A stretch of DNA of 64,000 nucleotides from contig NZ_BLLB01000002.1 in assembly GCF_010723735.1 (NCBI RefSeq), positions 868,001 to 932,000 on the forward strand, in the 5' to 3' direction. The number at the start of each line of letters is the position of its first letter. Position 1 is the stretch's first letter. The notes under the pieces were generated by a model. The model was given only the letters and a program-made list of their open reading frames with translations. It was not told where the DNA came from and ran no database searches. Source of the DNA: Mycolicibacterium hippocampi. Lineage in GTDB: Bacteria > Actinomycetota > Actinomycetes > Mycobacteriales > Mycobacteriaceae. Made by a program: the position numbers and the translations under genes. Below, one piece after another: positions 56,412 through 64,000 of the stretch.

Positions 56412-56628
56412 CGGCCACGCCATCACTCACGGTGTCGTCCCATGCCTCGGAGCCCTCAGTGCTGAACCACTCCGCCCATGCTTCGGCGTAGTCCTCGCCC
56501 AGCGACGGATAGCGCAGCATTTGTACCGCGCGTTGAACGCCGGCTGAGCGCGACGGTAGTCCTGTGCGTCTGATGTAGTCGTCCAAGACGGCGATGTCCT
56601 CGCCGGAGAGGCTCACGCTTAGCTTCAT
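56398..56628 (-). CDS. MazE-like ribbon-helix-helix antitoxin
   Basis: The 76-residue product begins [19 protein letters not shown], an RHH DNA-binding arm as in MazE/CopG antitoxins of mycobacteria, followed by a helical toxin-binding C-terminus ([14 protein letters not shown]). It precedes and overlaps the toxin gene, the usual order. It should autoregulate the pair. Confidence 0.85.
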   Translation of the reverse strand: MKLSVSLSGEDIAVLDDYIRRTGLPSRSAGVQRAVQMLRYPSLGEDYAEAWAEWFSTEGSEAWDDTVSDGVADAAR

Positions 56629-56823
56629 GCCAGAATGCTACTCCAGTAGGAATGTGGTAGCAGGGTGATATCCGGGGTGCATCAACGACAGCCCATCGCG
56701 CGACGGCCACGGCCGACAACGGCCAACACGACTGAACCGGCGCTGATCTCGAAACGGCACCGATCCGGCATCGACATCTGCCTGCAGGTACGCGGCGCGC
56801 CGTGCGGGCCCCACGATGTCGGT

Positions 56824-57201
56824 ATGAGCAAGGTGGTCGAACGAGGACTCGCACGCTGCCCGCGGTGCGTGTCGGTGGCGGACTACGTCTTCATCGAGAC
56901 AGGGCCTTCGGGCGCGCTGCGCTACGAGGTGCGTTGCCGCAAGTGCGGCGAGTGTTACGGCGAGGACTCCCGACCGCTGACGCTGCCGCCGGCGGTCGTC
57001 GCGGCCGAGCCGCCCATCGAATGGCCGCCCGACCGTGAACCGGTGCCCGAGCGGGACTGGCGCAGCGAGGTACGGGAACGGGTGTCAGTCGCGGTGCGGG
57101 TGGGACGATCCGAGGTCGACGACGTGGCCCGTCGCACCCTGACGTGGGTGCTCGAGCAGCGGCTCCGGCGCAGTGGCCGGGTGGATCACACCGGCGGGTA
57201 G
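56824..57201 (+). CDS. Zinc-ribbon protein of unknown function (125 aa)
   Basis: ATG at 56824 (MSKVVERGLARCPRC) gives two cysteine pairs, CPRC (12-15) and CRKCGEC (about 40-46), forming a zinc ribbon, then a Pro/Glu-rich and basic helical tail. The frame opens at 56665, but the upstream part is not coding-like. The 3' end overlaps a small minus-strand gene by 16 bases. Function unknown. Confidence 0.65.
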   Translation: MSKVVERGLARCPRCVSVADYVFIETGPSGALRYEVRCRKCGECYGEDSRPLTLPPAVVAAEPPIEWPPDREPVPERDWRSEVRERVSVAVRVGRSEVDDVARRTLTWVLEQRLRRSGRVDHTGG

Positions 57202-57296
57202 GCGGGTGGCGGGTACACCCCGCGCAGGATCCACGCGAACCAGTTGATGCCGTACTCCAGCTCGTCGCTTGCGTCGTAATCGGGATTCGGGTCCAC
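57186..57296 (-). CDS. Small conserved protein (36 aa), Rv0157A-like position
   Basis: GTG at 57296 has GGGAGGT six bases upstream. The product (MDPNPDYDASDELEYGINWF ... ending YPPPAYPPV) is acidic then hydrophobic with a Pro/Tyr tail. Its place between the transhydrogenase block and the Rv0158-type TetR is that of Rv0157A. Too short for most gene finders. Function unknown. Confidence 0.65.
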   Translation of the reverse strand: MDPNPDYDASDELEYGINWFAWILRGVYPPPAYPPV

Positions 57297-57426
57297 CGCG
57301 ATACCTCCCATTTGTCTGGCTGGAGTCTAGACCGGCTGCGCCCGCGACAACATAGCAACGGCCTACACTGCACCAACCAGTTAGTCGACCTCGGAGTGGT
57401 CCGGGGCCTGCCTATAGTGAGTCGCC

Positions 57427-58074
57427 ATGTCTGAAGCTGTCACCACCAACGGGATGTCCCGGCGCGAGGAGTTGTTGGCGGTCGCCACCAAGTTGTTCGC
57501 CGCGCGCGGCTACCACGGCACCCGGATGGACGACGTGGCAGAAGCGGTCGGCCTGAACAAGGCCACGGTGTACCACTACTACGCCAGCAAGGCGCTGATC
57601 CTCTACGACATCTACAAAGGTGCCGCGGACTTCACCGTCGACGCGCTGCACGACGATCCGTCGGCGTCGGCGCGGGAGACCATCTATCACTTCACCCGGC
57701 GGCTGCTGGTCGGCATCGCAAGCAACATCGAACGCGCGGCCGTGTACTTCCAGGAGGGCCCCTACATCACGGAGTGGTTCACCGAAGAGCAGGTGGACTA
57801 CATCCGGGAGAAGGAAGCCCAGGTCTACGAGCACGTCCGCGACGTGATCGACCGCGGTATCGCCAGCGGGGAGTTCTACGACTGCGACTCGCACGTTCTG
57901 GCCCTGGGATACATCGGCATGACCCTCGGTTCCTACCGGTGGCTGCGGCCGCAAGGCCGACGGACCGCCCAGGAGATCGCCGTCGAGTTCAGCACCGCGC
58001 TGCTGCGCGGCCTGATCCGCGACGAGTCGGTGCGGCAGAGCGCGCCACTCGGGGTCGACGTCGCCACCACCTGA
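57427..58074 (+). CDS. TetR-family transcriptional regulator (Rv0158-like)
   Basis: The 215-residue protein has the TetR domain (about 10-60, LFAARGYHGTRMDDVAEAVG then KATVYHYYASKALI) and a C-terminal domain of the fatty-acid-regulator type (TetR_C). Position after the transhydrogenase region matches Rv0158. The promoter contains ACCAACCAGTTAGT near 57373, possibly an operator. Confidence 0.88.
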   Translation: MSEAVTTNGMSRREELLAVATKLFAARGYHGTRMDDVAEAVGLNKATVYHYYASKALILYDIYKGAADFTVDALHDDPSASARETIYHFTRRLLVGIASNIERAAVYFQEGPYITEWFTEEQVDYIREKEAQVYEHVRDVIDRGIASGEFYDCDSHVLALGYIGMTLGSYRWLRPQGRRTAQEIAVEFSTALLRGLIRDESVRQSAPLGVDVATT

Positions 58075-58112
58075 GGCGCGCAAGAACCGACTCGACGGGG
58101 TATCCATCCCCG

Positions 58113-58838
58113 ATGACGATCCGCATCGGCACCTCCGGCTGGTCCTACCGGGACTGGGTCGGGGTGCTCTACGAACCGGGGTTGCCGGCGTCGCGGTGGC
58201 TGCAGCGCTACGCCGCCGAATTCGACACCGTCGAACTCAACGGCAGTTTCTACCGCTGGCCGCGCGACGGCGGGTTCGCCCGGTGGCGCGACCAACTGGA
58301 ACCGGGCTTCACGATGTCGGTCAAGGCGGCCCGCGGCCTCACCCACGCGCGCCGACTGAAGTCCCCGCAGGTGTGGATCGAGCGGCTGGAGCGTGGCTGG
58401 GCAGAACTCGGCGACCGGAGCGGCGCGATGCTGGTGCAGCTGCACCCAGCCCATGAACGTGACGACGCGTTGCTCGACCAGTTCCTCACCGCCATGCCGG
58501 GGCACATCCCCGTCGCCGTCGAGTTCCGCCACCCGTCCTGGGATCACCCGGACGTCTACGACCTGCTCGAAGAGCACGGGGCGGCGTACGTCGTGATGAG
58601 CGGCGCCGGGTTGCCGTGCATCCTCAAGGCGACGGCGAAGTTCGTGTACGTGCGACTCCACGGACCCGACCCGGATGCGCTCTACGGCGGTTCCTACAGC
58701 CCTGACGACCTTCGGTGGTGGGCCGAACGGATCCGGGAGTGGGACGCCCAGGGCCGGGATGTGCTGGCGTACTTCAACAATGACGGTGGAGGCAATGCGG
58801 TCCGCAATGCCCGGGATCTGCTCGATATGCTCTGCTGA
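58113..58838 (+). CDS. DUF72 family protein
   Basis: The 241-residue protein has RIGTSGWSYRDW, ELNGSFYRWP, and a C-terminal VLAYFNND pattern diagnostic for DUF72 (YecE), a TIM-barrel-like family of unknown function. ATG at 58113. The stop shares a base with the next start (TGATG), so it is coupled to the Rv0164-like gene. Confidence 0.9.
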   Translation: MTIRIGTSGWSYRDWVGVLYEPGLPASRWLQRYAAEFDTVELNGSFYRWPRDGGFARWRDQLEPGFTMSVKAARGLTHARRLKSPQVWIERLERGWAELGDRSGAMLVQLHPAHERDDALLDQFLTAMPGHIPVAVEFRHPSWDHPDVYDLLEEHGAAYVVMSGAGLPCILKATAKFVYVRLHGPDPDALYGGSYSPDDLRWWAERIREWDAQGRDVLAYFNNDGGGNAVRNARDLLDMLC

Positions 58839-59278
58839 TGCCTCTGGTGAGCAAGACGGTCGAAGTGTCAGCCGCGGCGGAGTCGATCATGGCGATCGTT
58901 GCCGACTTCGAGAATTACCCGCAGTGGAACGAGGAGATCAAGGGCTGCTGGGTGCTGGCCCGCTACGACGACGGACGGCCCAGCCAGCTGCGGCTCGACG
59001 TGACCGTGCAGGGGCTGGCCGGCACGTTCATCTCCGCCGTGTACTACCCCGGCGAGAACCAGATCTTCACGGTGCTGCAGCAGGGCGACCACTTCGACAA
59101 GCAGGAACAGAAGTTCTCGGTGGTGGCCATGGGTCCTACCTCGCTGCTGACCGTCGACCTCGATGTCGAGACCAAGCTGCCGATCCCCAAGCCGATGGTC
59201 AAGAAGGTCATCGGCGACACGCTGGACTACCTGGCTGAAAATCTGAAGACACGCGCCGAGCAGCTCGCCGCGACGTAG
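58838..59278 (+). CDS. SRPBCC/polyketide cyclase-like protein (Rv0164-like)
   Basis: This 146-residue START-like protein (MPLVSKTVEVSAAAESIMAI, FENYPQWNEEIK) matches the conserved mycobacterial Rv0164 (TB18.5). Such proteins bind hydrophobic ligands; role unknown. It lies just before mce1R in M. tuberculosis, as here (convergent). Confidence 0.9.
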   Translation: MPLVSKTVEVSAAAESIMAIVADFENYPQWNEEIKGCWVLARYDDGRPSQLRLDVTVQGLAGTFISAVYYPGENQIFTVLQQGDHFDKQEQKFSVVAMGPTSLLTVDLDVETKLPIPKPMVKKVIGDTLDYLAENLKTRAEQLAAT

Positions 59279-59297
59279 CCCCGCGGGGCGCCCGCCC

Positions 59298-59989
59298 TCA
59301 GTCCCACAGTCCGGCCTGGTCCAGCCAGGCGATCAGTCGCGACGCGGCGTCGGTGAACTGGCTCTTCGTCAGCGCGACAACGGACTCCGCGTCGCGTCGC
59401 GTCGGCGCAGCGCGTCGATCAGCTTCGCGTGCCCGGCGACGGCGCCGGCGCCCCAGCCCTGATCGGTCGCGAAGACCTGCGGAGGCAGGTGGCGCGCGGT
59501 GTGCAGCAGGAACCACGCGAGCTTGACCCGTCCGCTGGCCTGGTTGAAAGTCCAGTGGAACGCGAGCTCGGCGCGGGCGATCTCGTCGGGATCCCGAAGT
59601 TCGACCGCAGCGGCGAACCGGTCGTTGAGCCGGACGAGTTCGTCGATGTCGTGATCGGTGATGCGCTCGGTGGCCGTGGCCGCCAACTCCGCGGCGATCG
59701 TCGACTGCAGCCAGAAGATGTCCTCGACGTCGGCCCGGGTCAGCGGCACCACCCGATGGCCACGGTGCGGCTCCAGTTCGACCATGCCCTCGCCGCGCAG
59801 CGTGCGCAGCGCCTCGCGCACCGGCGTGATGCTCACCCCTAGGCGCGCGGCGGTCTCGTCGAGACGGATGAACGTGTCGGGCCGCAGCGCTCCGGTCATG
59901 ATCTCGGCGCGCAGCCGGGCCGCCACCTCGTCGGAGAGTTGTTCGCGCCGCACCGTTCCGGTCGGACCGAGGCGGGCGAGGGTGTTCAC
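59298..59989 (-). pseudogene. mce1R: GntR-family regulator Mce1R, frameshifted near the C-terminus
   Basis: The N-terminal winged helix (REQLSDEVAARLRAEIMTG, SITPVREALRTLRGEG) and FCD domain match Rv0165c, repressor of the mce1 operon. From GTG at 59989 the frame stops at 59369, after RRRDATRSPLSR. The expected C-terminus (AESVVALTKSQFTDAASRLI ... AGLWD) continues in another frame to 59298. Three copies of CGTCG lie at the break (59390-59404); two copies would restore one continuous protein. Either a real +5 slippage mutation or an assembly error. The protein may keep DNA binding but lose about 30 C-terminal residues. Confidence 0.7.
59390..59404. repeat. 5-bp tandem repeat (three units) at the mce1R frame break
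   Basis: CGTCG occurs three times in a row. Losing one unit joins the two reading frames of mce1R exactly, so this repeat is the probable site of the frameshift. Confidence 0.75.
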
Positions 59990-60080
59990 TTCTGCGGCCC
60001 CTCCCGCTGGTTGTGACGAGGGCGCGCAAGAGGTTGTCTTGACGCCGCCGGAGCCATAGTGTGACCGAGGCAACACCATG

Positions 60081-60090
60081 TTTGATCAAA
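60081..60090. promoter_or_regulatory. Candidate Mce1R operator
   Basis: TTTGATCAAA is a 10-bp palindrome between divergent mce1R and fadD5. GntR regulators bind such short palindromes, but no known site was matched. Confidence 0.3.
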
Positions 60091-60142
60091 TATCAGCCTC
60101 CCGCAACCCTTCGCTTGCGCAGACGATGGAGAGAACGAGACG

Positions 60143-61846
60143 TTGACCGCGGTTCCCGGCCCGTTTGCATCCGGCCCGTCCGGCCCGGTGACCGAGCAGC
60201 CCTACCTGGCACGTCGCCAGAATTGGACCAACCAGCTCGCCCGGCACGCGTTGATGCAGCCCGACAGCACCGCGTTGCGATTCCTGGGCCACACCATTAC
60301 CTGGCGTGAGCTCGACCGCCGGGTGAGCGCGCTGGCGGCGGCGCTGCACCGGCGGGGCGTCGAGTTCGGCGACCGGGTCCTGATCCTGATGCTCAACCGC
60401 ACCGAGTTCATCGAGTCGGTCCTGGCGGTCAACAAGCTCGGGGCGATCGCGGTGCCGGTGAACTTCCGGATGACGCCGTCGGAGATCGCCTACCTCGTCT
60501 CCGACTGCCAGGCCCGCGTCATGGTCACCGAATCGGTGCTGGCTGCTGTGGCCGTCGGGGTGCGCGAGGTGGACCCGAGCCTGGCCACGCTGATCGTCGC
60601 CGGCTCGGACGCCCAGACCGACGATGCCGATCCGGACGATGCCGCCCTGGACTACGAGGCGCTGCTCGCCGAGCCGGGGGCCGACGCGCCTGCCGTCGAC
60701 ATCCCGGACGACTCACCAGCGTTGATCATGTACACCTCCGGCACCACGGGCCGCCCCAAGGGTGCGGTGCTCACCCACAAAAATCTCGCCGGGCAGGCGA
60801 TGACGCACCTGTTCACCAACGGCGCCGACATCAACAACGACATCGGCTTCATCGGGGTGCCGCTGTTCCACATCGCCGGCGTCGGCAACACCATCTTCGG
60901 GTTGCTGCTCGGCCGCCCGACGGTGCTCTACCCGTTGGGTGCGTTCGACCCCGGCGAGCTGCTCGACGTCCTGCAGGCCGAACAGGTGACCGGGATCTTC
61001 CTGGTGCCCGCCCAGTGGCAGGCGGTGTGCGCCGCCCAGCGCGCCAACCCGCGCACGCTGAAGCTGCGGACGCTGTCCTGGGGTGCCGCGCCGGCGTCGG
61101 ACACCCTGCTGCGGGACATGTCCCAGACCTTCCCCGGCGCGCAGATCCTGGCCGCCTTCGGCCAGACCGAGATGTCACCGGTCACCTGCATGCTGTTGGG
61201 CGAGGACGCACTGCGCAAGCTCGGTTCGGTGGGCAAGGTGATCCCGACCGTGTCCGCGCGGATCGTCGACGAAGACATGAACGACGTCCCGGGGGGACAG
61301 GTCGGCGAGATCGTCTACCGGGCACCGACCCTGATGGCGGGCTACTGGAACAACCCCGAGGCCACCGCCGAAGCCTTCGCCGGGGGCTGGTTCCACTCCG
61401 GTGACCTGGTACGTCAGGACGACGAGGGTTACATCTGGGTGGTCGACCGTAAAAAGGACATGATCATCTCCGGCGGCGAGAACATCTACTGCGCGGAGGT
61501 CGAGAACGTTCTGGCCGCCCACCCGGACATCGTCGAGGTCGCCGTGATCGGCCGCGCCCACCCCCGATGGGGGGAGGTACCGGTTGCTGTGGTCGTCCTG
61601 CGGAGTTCGCTGGGAGCGACGAATCGGGACACGACTGGACCGGCGGATCTGGACGAGTTCCTCAGTGGCAGGCTCGCCCGCTACAAACACCCGAAGGCGA
61701 TCGAAGTGGTCGACGCGCTGCCACGTAACCCTGCCGGCAAGGTTCTCAAGACGGAACTGAGGTCGCGGTTCGGCGGGAAACAATTGATTGACGCGCGCGA
61801 AAGTTCCACTCCGCCAACGGTTTCAACTGGGACGCGCCGTCAGTGA
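60143..61846 (+). CDS. fadD5: Fatty-acid-CoA ligase FadD5
   Basis: The 567-residue adenylate-forming enzyme has MYTSGTTGRPKGAVLTH, AAFGQTEMSPVTC, GWFHSGDLV and the C-terminal NPAGKVLKTELR with its catalytic Lys. It closely resembles Rv0166, first gene of the mce1 operon, which activates fatty acids linked to mycolic-acid recycling. TTG at 60143; GTG at 60188 is possible. The expected yrbE1A/B and mce1A-F genes do not follow. Confidence 0.93.
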   Translation: MTAVPGPFASGPSGPVTEQPYLARRQNWTNQLARHALMQPDSTALRFLGHTITWRELDRRVSALAAALHRRGVEFGDRVLILMLNRTEFIESVLAVNKLGAIAVPVNFRMTPSEIAYLVSDCQARVMVTESVLAAVAVGVREVDPSLATLIVAGSDAQTDDADPDDAALDYEALLAEPGADAPAVDIPDDSPALIMYTSGTTGRPKGAVLTHKNLAGQAMTHLFTNGADINNDIGFIGVPLFHIAGVGNTIFGLLLGRPTVLYPLGAFDPGELLDVLQAEQVTGIFLVPAQWQAVCAAQRANPRTLKLRTLSWGAAPASDTLLRDMSQTFPGAQILAAFGQTEMSPVTCMLLGEDALRKLGSVGKVIPTVSARIVDEDMNDVPGGQVGEIVYRAPTLMAGYWNNPEATAEAFAGGWFHSGDLVRQDDEGYIWVVDRKKDMIISGGENIYCAEVENVLAAHPDIVEVAVIGRAHPRWGEVPVAVVVLRSSLGATNRDTTGPADLDEFLSGRLARYKHPKAIEVVDALPRNPAGKVLKTELRSRFGGKQLIDARESSTPPTVSTGTRRQ

Positions 61847-61854
61847 AAAACGTG

Positions 61855-62075
61855 ATGAACCCACTGCCCGCAGGTCGGTTGCCGCCGCCGGAGTCGGCGG
61901 CACCGGTCAGTGACCCGGTGAGGCGCCCGGCTCGGGTACCGTCTGCTGCAGAGGAGAGCAGCTCAACCCGGGTATCTACACTCCGGCTCAGGGACCACCC
62001 GGCAGCACTGCGGCATACAGCCCCAGCAGCGGTGAGGTTGTCGGTCCTAACGGTGTCGGGTATCAACGTCAGTAA
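61855..62075 (+). pseudogene. Remnant of an Mce protein C-terminus
   Basis: Near 61870-61950 one frame reads LPPPESAAPVSDPV ... VPSAAEE; after a frame change the next reads EQLNPGIYTPAQGPPG then STAAYSPSSGEVVGPNGVGY and stops at 62073-62075. The AYxPxxGxVxGPxGxxY tail is common at Mce protein C-termini. No Mce domain or start is present, and a stop interrupts the frame at 61911. It is best read as the stump left by deletion of the mce1 core. Confidence 0.5.
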
Positions 62076-62099
62076 CTCGAGCAAGTCAGGAGACGACGG

Positions 62100-62608
62100 A
62101 TGGAAGGAGATGCCGGCACCGGCCGGCCGAACCCACGGACGAGTCGCCAGCACCCTCCCCGAACGAAGAGGTGTCTCGGCCCGATCATTGGCGCGCTGGA
62201 CGAGATAGCCGCCCACAACCCCGCGACACTCGCACGCTCGAATGAACCGGCGTTGCAGGCGGCCAAGGAGTGCGGGCGGCAACGCATATGCCAGGCACCG
62301 CAGCCATGACCGCCAGCCAGTCGAAGATCCGCGAGTGTTCGACGGGCGACTTCGGCGTGCAGGCCGGACTCTTCGCCAGTGTGATCGCCGAGGCCTGCGA
62401 GGCGGCCACTGCTACCGTGGCGGTCGACGAACTGCGGGCGGCTGTCGACCGGCACAACGACGACGGAATTGATGTGCTCGTGCCGGTGCGGGTCGAGATC
62501 ACTGATGCCGACGCCGCCGACCAGCAGCTCGGGTACCGATTGCGGGCGTCGATGCCCGAGGACGAGTGCCAGCACCGAATCGCCAGGCTGGATCAGGACA
62601 TCTTGTGA
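62100..62608 (+). pseudogene. Broken Mce-associated membrane protein gene
   Basis: It starts MEGDAGTGRPNP with a good ribosome-binding site, then the frame changes: TDESPAPSPNEEV in one frame, ALQAAKEC in another, and RAATHMPGTAAMTASQSKI onward in a third segment to 62608. The last part, with ECSTGDFG, DGIDVLVPVRVEI and YRLRASM, looks like the C-terminal domain of Mce-associated (Rv0175/Rv0178-type) proteins. The membrane helix is missing. The stop overlaps the next gene (GTGA), as expected of the original operon. A shorter intact protein from 62306 cannot be excluded. Confidence 0.55.
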
Positions 62609-63591
62609 CGGCCACGCTCGCCATCAAACCGCACTCCACGGCCGACGTCCCGACACGGGACGCGCGGCTGGCATCGTGGGCCGCCCGTGCGGGCGCTTTT
62701 GCGGTGGACACCCTGCCCGGTGCCGGGATCGTCACTACGATGGCGCTGCTGGCGCTGGCCACACCCGCGGACAGCTGGGCGCGCTGGGTCTTCACCGCCG
62801 TCGCCGCGCTGACCCTGTTCGCGATGGCGGTCAACCGGCTGGTGCTGCCCGTGGCCACCGGATGGACGTTGGGGCGTGCCTTGTTCGGTATCGCCGTGCG
62901 CCGCGGTGACGCCGACCTTTCCGTCGGCGTCCTGCGGTTGACCCTGCGGGAGCTCGCTCACCTGCTGGACACACTGGTCCTGCTGGTCGGCTGGCTGTGG
63001 CCGCTGTGGGACCGGCGCCGCCGAACGTTCGCCGACCTGCTGGCACGCACCGACGTACCACGCGTCGGGCGTCCGGAACGGAACGTGCGCCGACTCGTGG
63101 CGTGGCTCCTGATCGCGGCAGCGGTACTGTGCCTGGCGGCGGTGGGTCTCAATTACGCGGTGATCTACCGCCACGAGCGTGCAGTGGACCAGGCGCGGCT
63201 GCAGATCGCGGAGCAGGGACCCCGGATCGTCGAGGAGATGCTCAGCTACGGGGTGGATACCCTGCCTGAGGACTTTGCTCGAGCGCAGACGTTGACCACC
63301 GACGAGTACCGGCCGCAGCTGATCGCCCAACAACAGGCCGTGCAAAACGGTGAAGCGACCACGAACGAGTACTGGGCGGTGCGCAGTGCAGTCCTGACCA
63401 TGCCCGAGGTGACCCCGCAGGAGGGGTCGATGCTGCTGGCGATGCAGGGCCAGCGCGGGACGAATGCCGAGGACCTCAAGTTCATCACCGCCACAGTTCG
63501 GGTGGACTTCGACAAGTCGCCGGACGGGCAGTGGAAGGTCGCCAACCTGACCGTGCTGAAGAAGCCTCTGATGAATCAGGCCGGCCAGTGA
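62605..63591 (+). CDS. Mce-associated RDD-family membrane protein (Rv0176-like)
   Basis: The 328-residue product has an RDD domain with three helices (about 20-130, including TGWTLGRALFGIAV and LWDRRRRTFADLLART), another helix (about 160-182) and a C-terminal Mce-associated domain. These proteins are thought to stabilise Mce transport complexes. GTG at 62605 overlaps the preceding stop. The next gene overlaps as GTGA. Confidence 0.82.
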   Translation: MTATLAIKPHSTADVPTRDARLASWAARAGAFAVDTLPGAGIVTTMALLALATPADSWARWVFTAVAALTLFAMAVNRLVLPVATGWTLGRALFGIAVRRGDADLSVGVLRLTLRELAHLLDTLVLLVGWLWPLWDRRRRTFADLLARTDVPRVGRPERNVRRLVAWLLIAAAVLCLAAVGLNYAVIYRHERAVDQARLQIAEQGPRIVEEMLSYGVDTLPEDFARAQTLTTDEYRPQLIAQQQAVQNGEATTNEYWAVRSAVLTMPEVTPQEGSMLLAMQGQRGTNAEDLKFITATVRVDFDKSPDGQWKVANLTVLKKPLMNQAGQ

Positions 63592-64000
63592 GCCCGCTTC
63601 GCAGGTTCGACGAGTCCGCGGATACCAGAGCCGCGCAACCATTACTCCGTCCTGACTACTTCCACGTCGAGCCCAAACCGCCTCGGCGATGGGGGCTGCC
63701 GCTGGTGGCCGCCGTGGCCGCCGTTTTGGTGACGGCTGCGGTCGCGGCGAGCAGCTTGATGCTGGTGCGGCACGAGGCCGATCGGCGGGCCGCACTCGAC
63801 GATGCCGCGGCGCTAGGATATGCGCGCGAGTTCATGACTATGTACATGTCGCTGGACCCATTCAACGCCAACGCCTACGCCGACCGCATCCTCGCGCAGG
63901 GTACGGGAGAGTTCGCCAGGATCTTCAAGGAGCGGCTGGACGCCATCTTGATCCAGGTGGCGCGGTCGGAGCCCTCGACCGGGACGGTGCTCGAGGCCGG
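63588..64000 (+). CDS. Mce-associated membrane protein (Rv0177-like), partial
   Basis: The first 137 residues are visible; the gene runs off the right edge. There is a cytosolic N-terminus, one helix (about 36-60, LPLVAAVAAVLVTAAVAASS) and the start of the extracytoplasmic domain (YAREFMTMYMSLDP), typical of Mce-associated proteins. GTG at 63588. Confidence 0.8.
   Translation, partial: MSPLRRFDESADTRAAQPLLRPDYFHVEPKPPRRWGLPLVAAVAAVLVTAAVAASSLMLVRHEADRRAALDDAAALGYAREFMTMYMSLDPFNANAYADRILAQGTGEFARIFKERLDAILIQVARSEPSTGTVLEA

Overview
The window looks like the chromosome of a non-tuberculous, probably fast-growing Mycobacterium/Mycolicibacterium. It is GC-rich, genes are packed with ATGA/GTGA overlaps, GTG starts are common, and it carries mycobacterium-specific families: the distal part of an ESX-1 type VII secretion locus, the block matching M. 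tuberculosis Rv0144-Rv0158, and Rv0164-fadD5 with Mce-associated genes. Functional calls rest on motif recognition and remembered synteny; no database search was run.

Region by region. (1) 1-9044, minus strand: ESX-1 tail mycP1-eccE1-espB-espL, then three membrane proteins of unknown function, espK and the start of a membrane protein that may be an adenylate cyclase. (2) 9296-15170: fructose phosphotransferase system, with fruR-fruK-fruA-ptsH on minus and ptsI divergent. (3) 15171-18976: a gene-poor, relatively AT-rich island. It holds two orphan small genes and a tightly overlapped pair: a two-helix membrane protein with a PLD/DUF5919-like domain, and an RNase D-type DEDDy exonuclease. This is the best candidate for an undescribed (defence-like) system. 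(4) 18977-26772: envelope-sensing cluster with two Ser/Thr kinases, a zinc metalloprotease lipoprotein, a beta-lactamase-fold lipoprotein, a peptidoglycan amidase and small zinc-ribbon proteins. (5) 27077-30660: TetR with divergent SDR and alcohol dehydrogenase, plus small proteins. (6) 30736-36776: GntR regulator divergent from an aldolase-nitrilase-TRAP transporter operon, then a methyltransferase. (7) 36884-40889: cstA, a cory-CC-star protein, an ArsA-type ATPase, and pirin. (8) 40960-44238: FUSC permease, a membrane protein and TetR. (9) 44393-58074: Rv0144-Rv0158-like block (TetR, methyltransferase, aldehyde dehydrogenase, SDR, quinone reductase, PtpB-type phosphatase, FadE2, transhydrogenase, TetR), with a MazEF-type pair and other small genes inside. 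(10) 58113-64000: DUF72, an Rv0164-like protein, mce1R, fadD5 and Mce-associated genes.

The mce1 locus appears decayed. The mce1R reading frame is broken at a 5-bp tandem repeat. The permease and mce genes expected after fadD5 are absent, leaving a short Mce C-terminal remnant and a broken Mce-associated gene before two intact Mce-associated genes. A perfect 23-bp inverted repeat with a 17-nt loop lies at 40894-40956, and a diverged copy of the same size lies at 9210-9272. No tRNA, rRNA, CRISPR array or intact insertion sequence was recognised.
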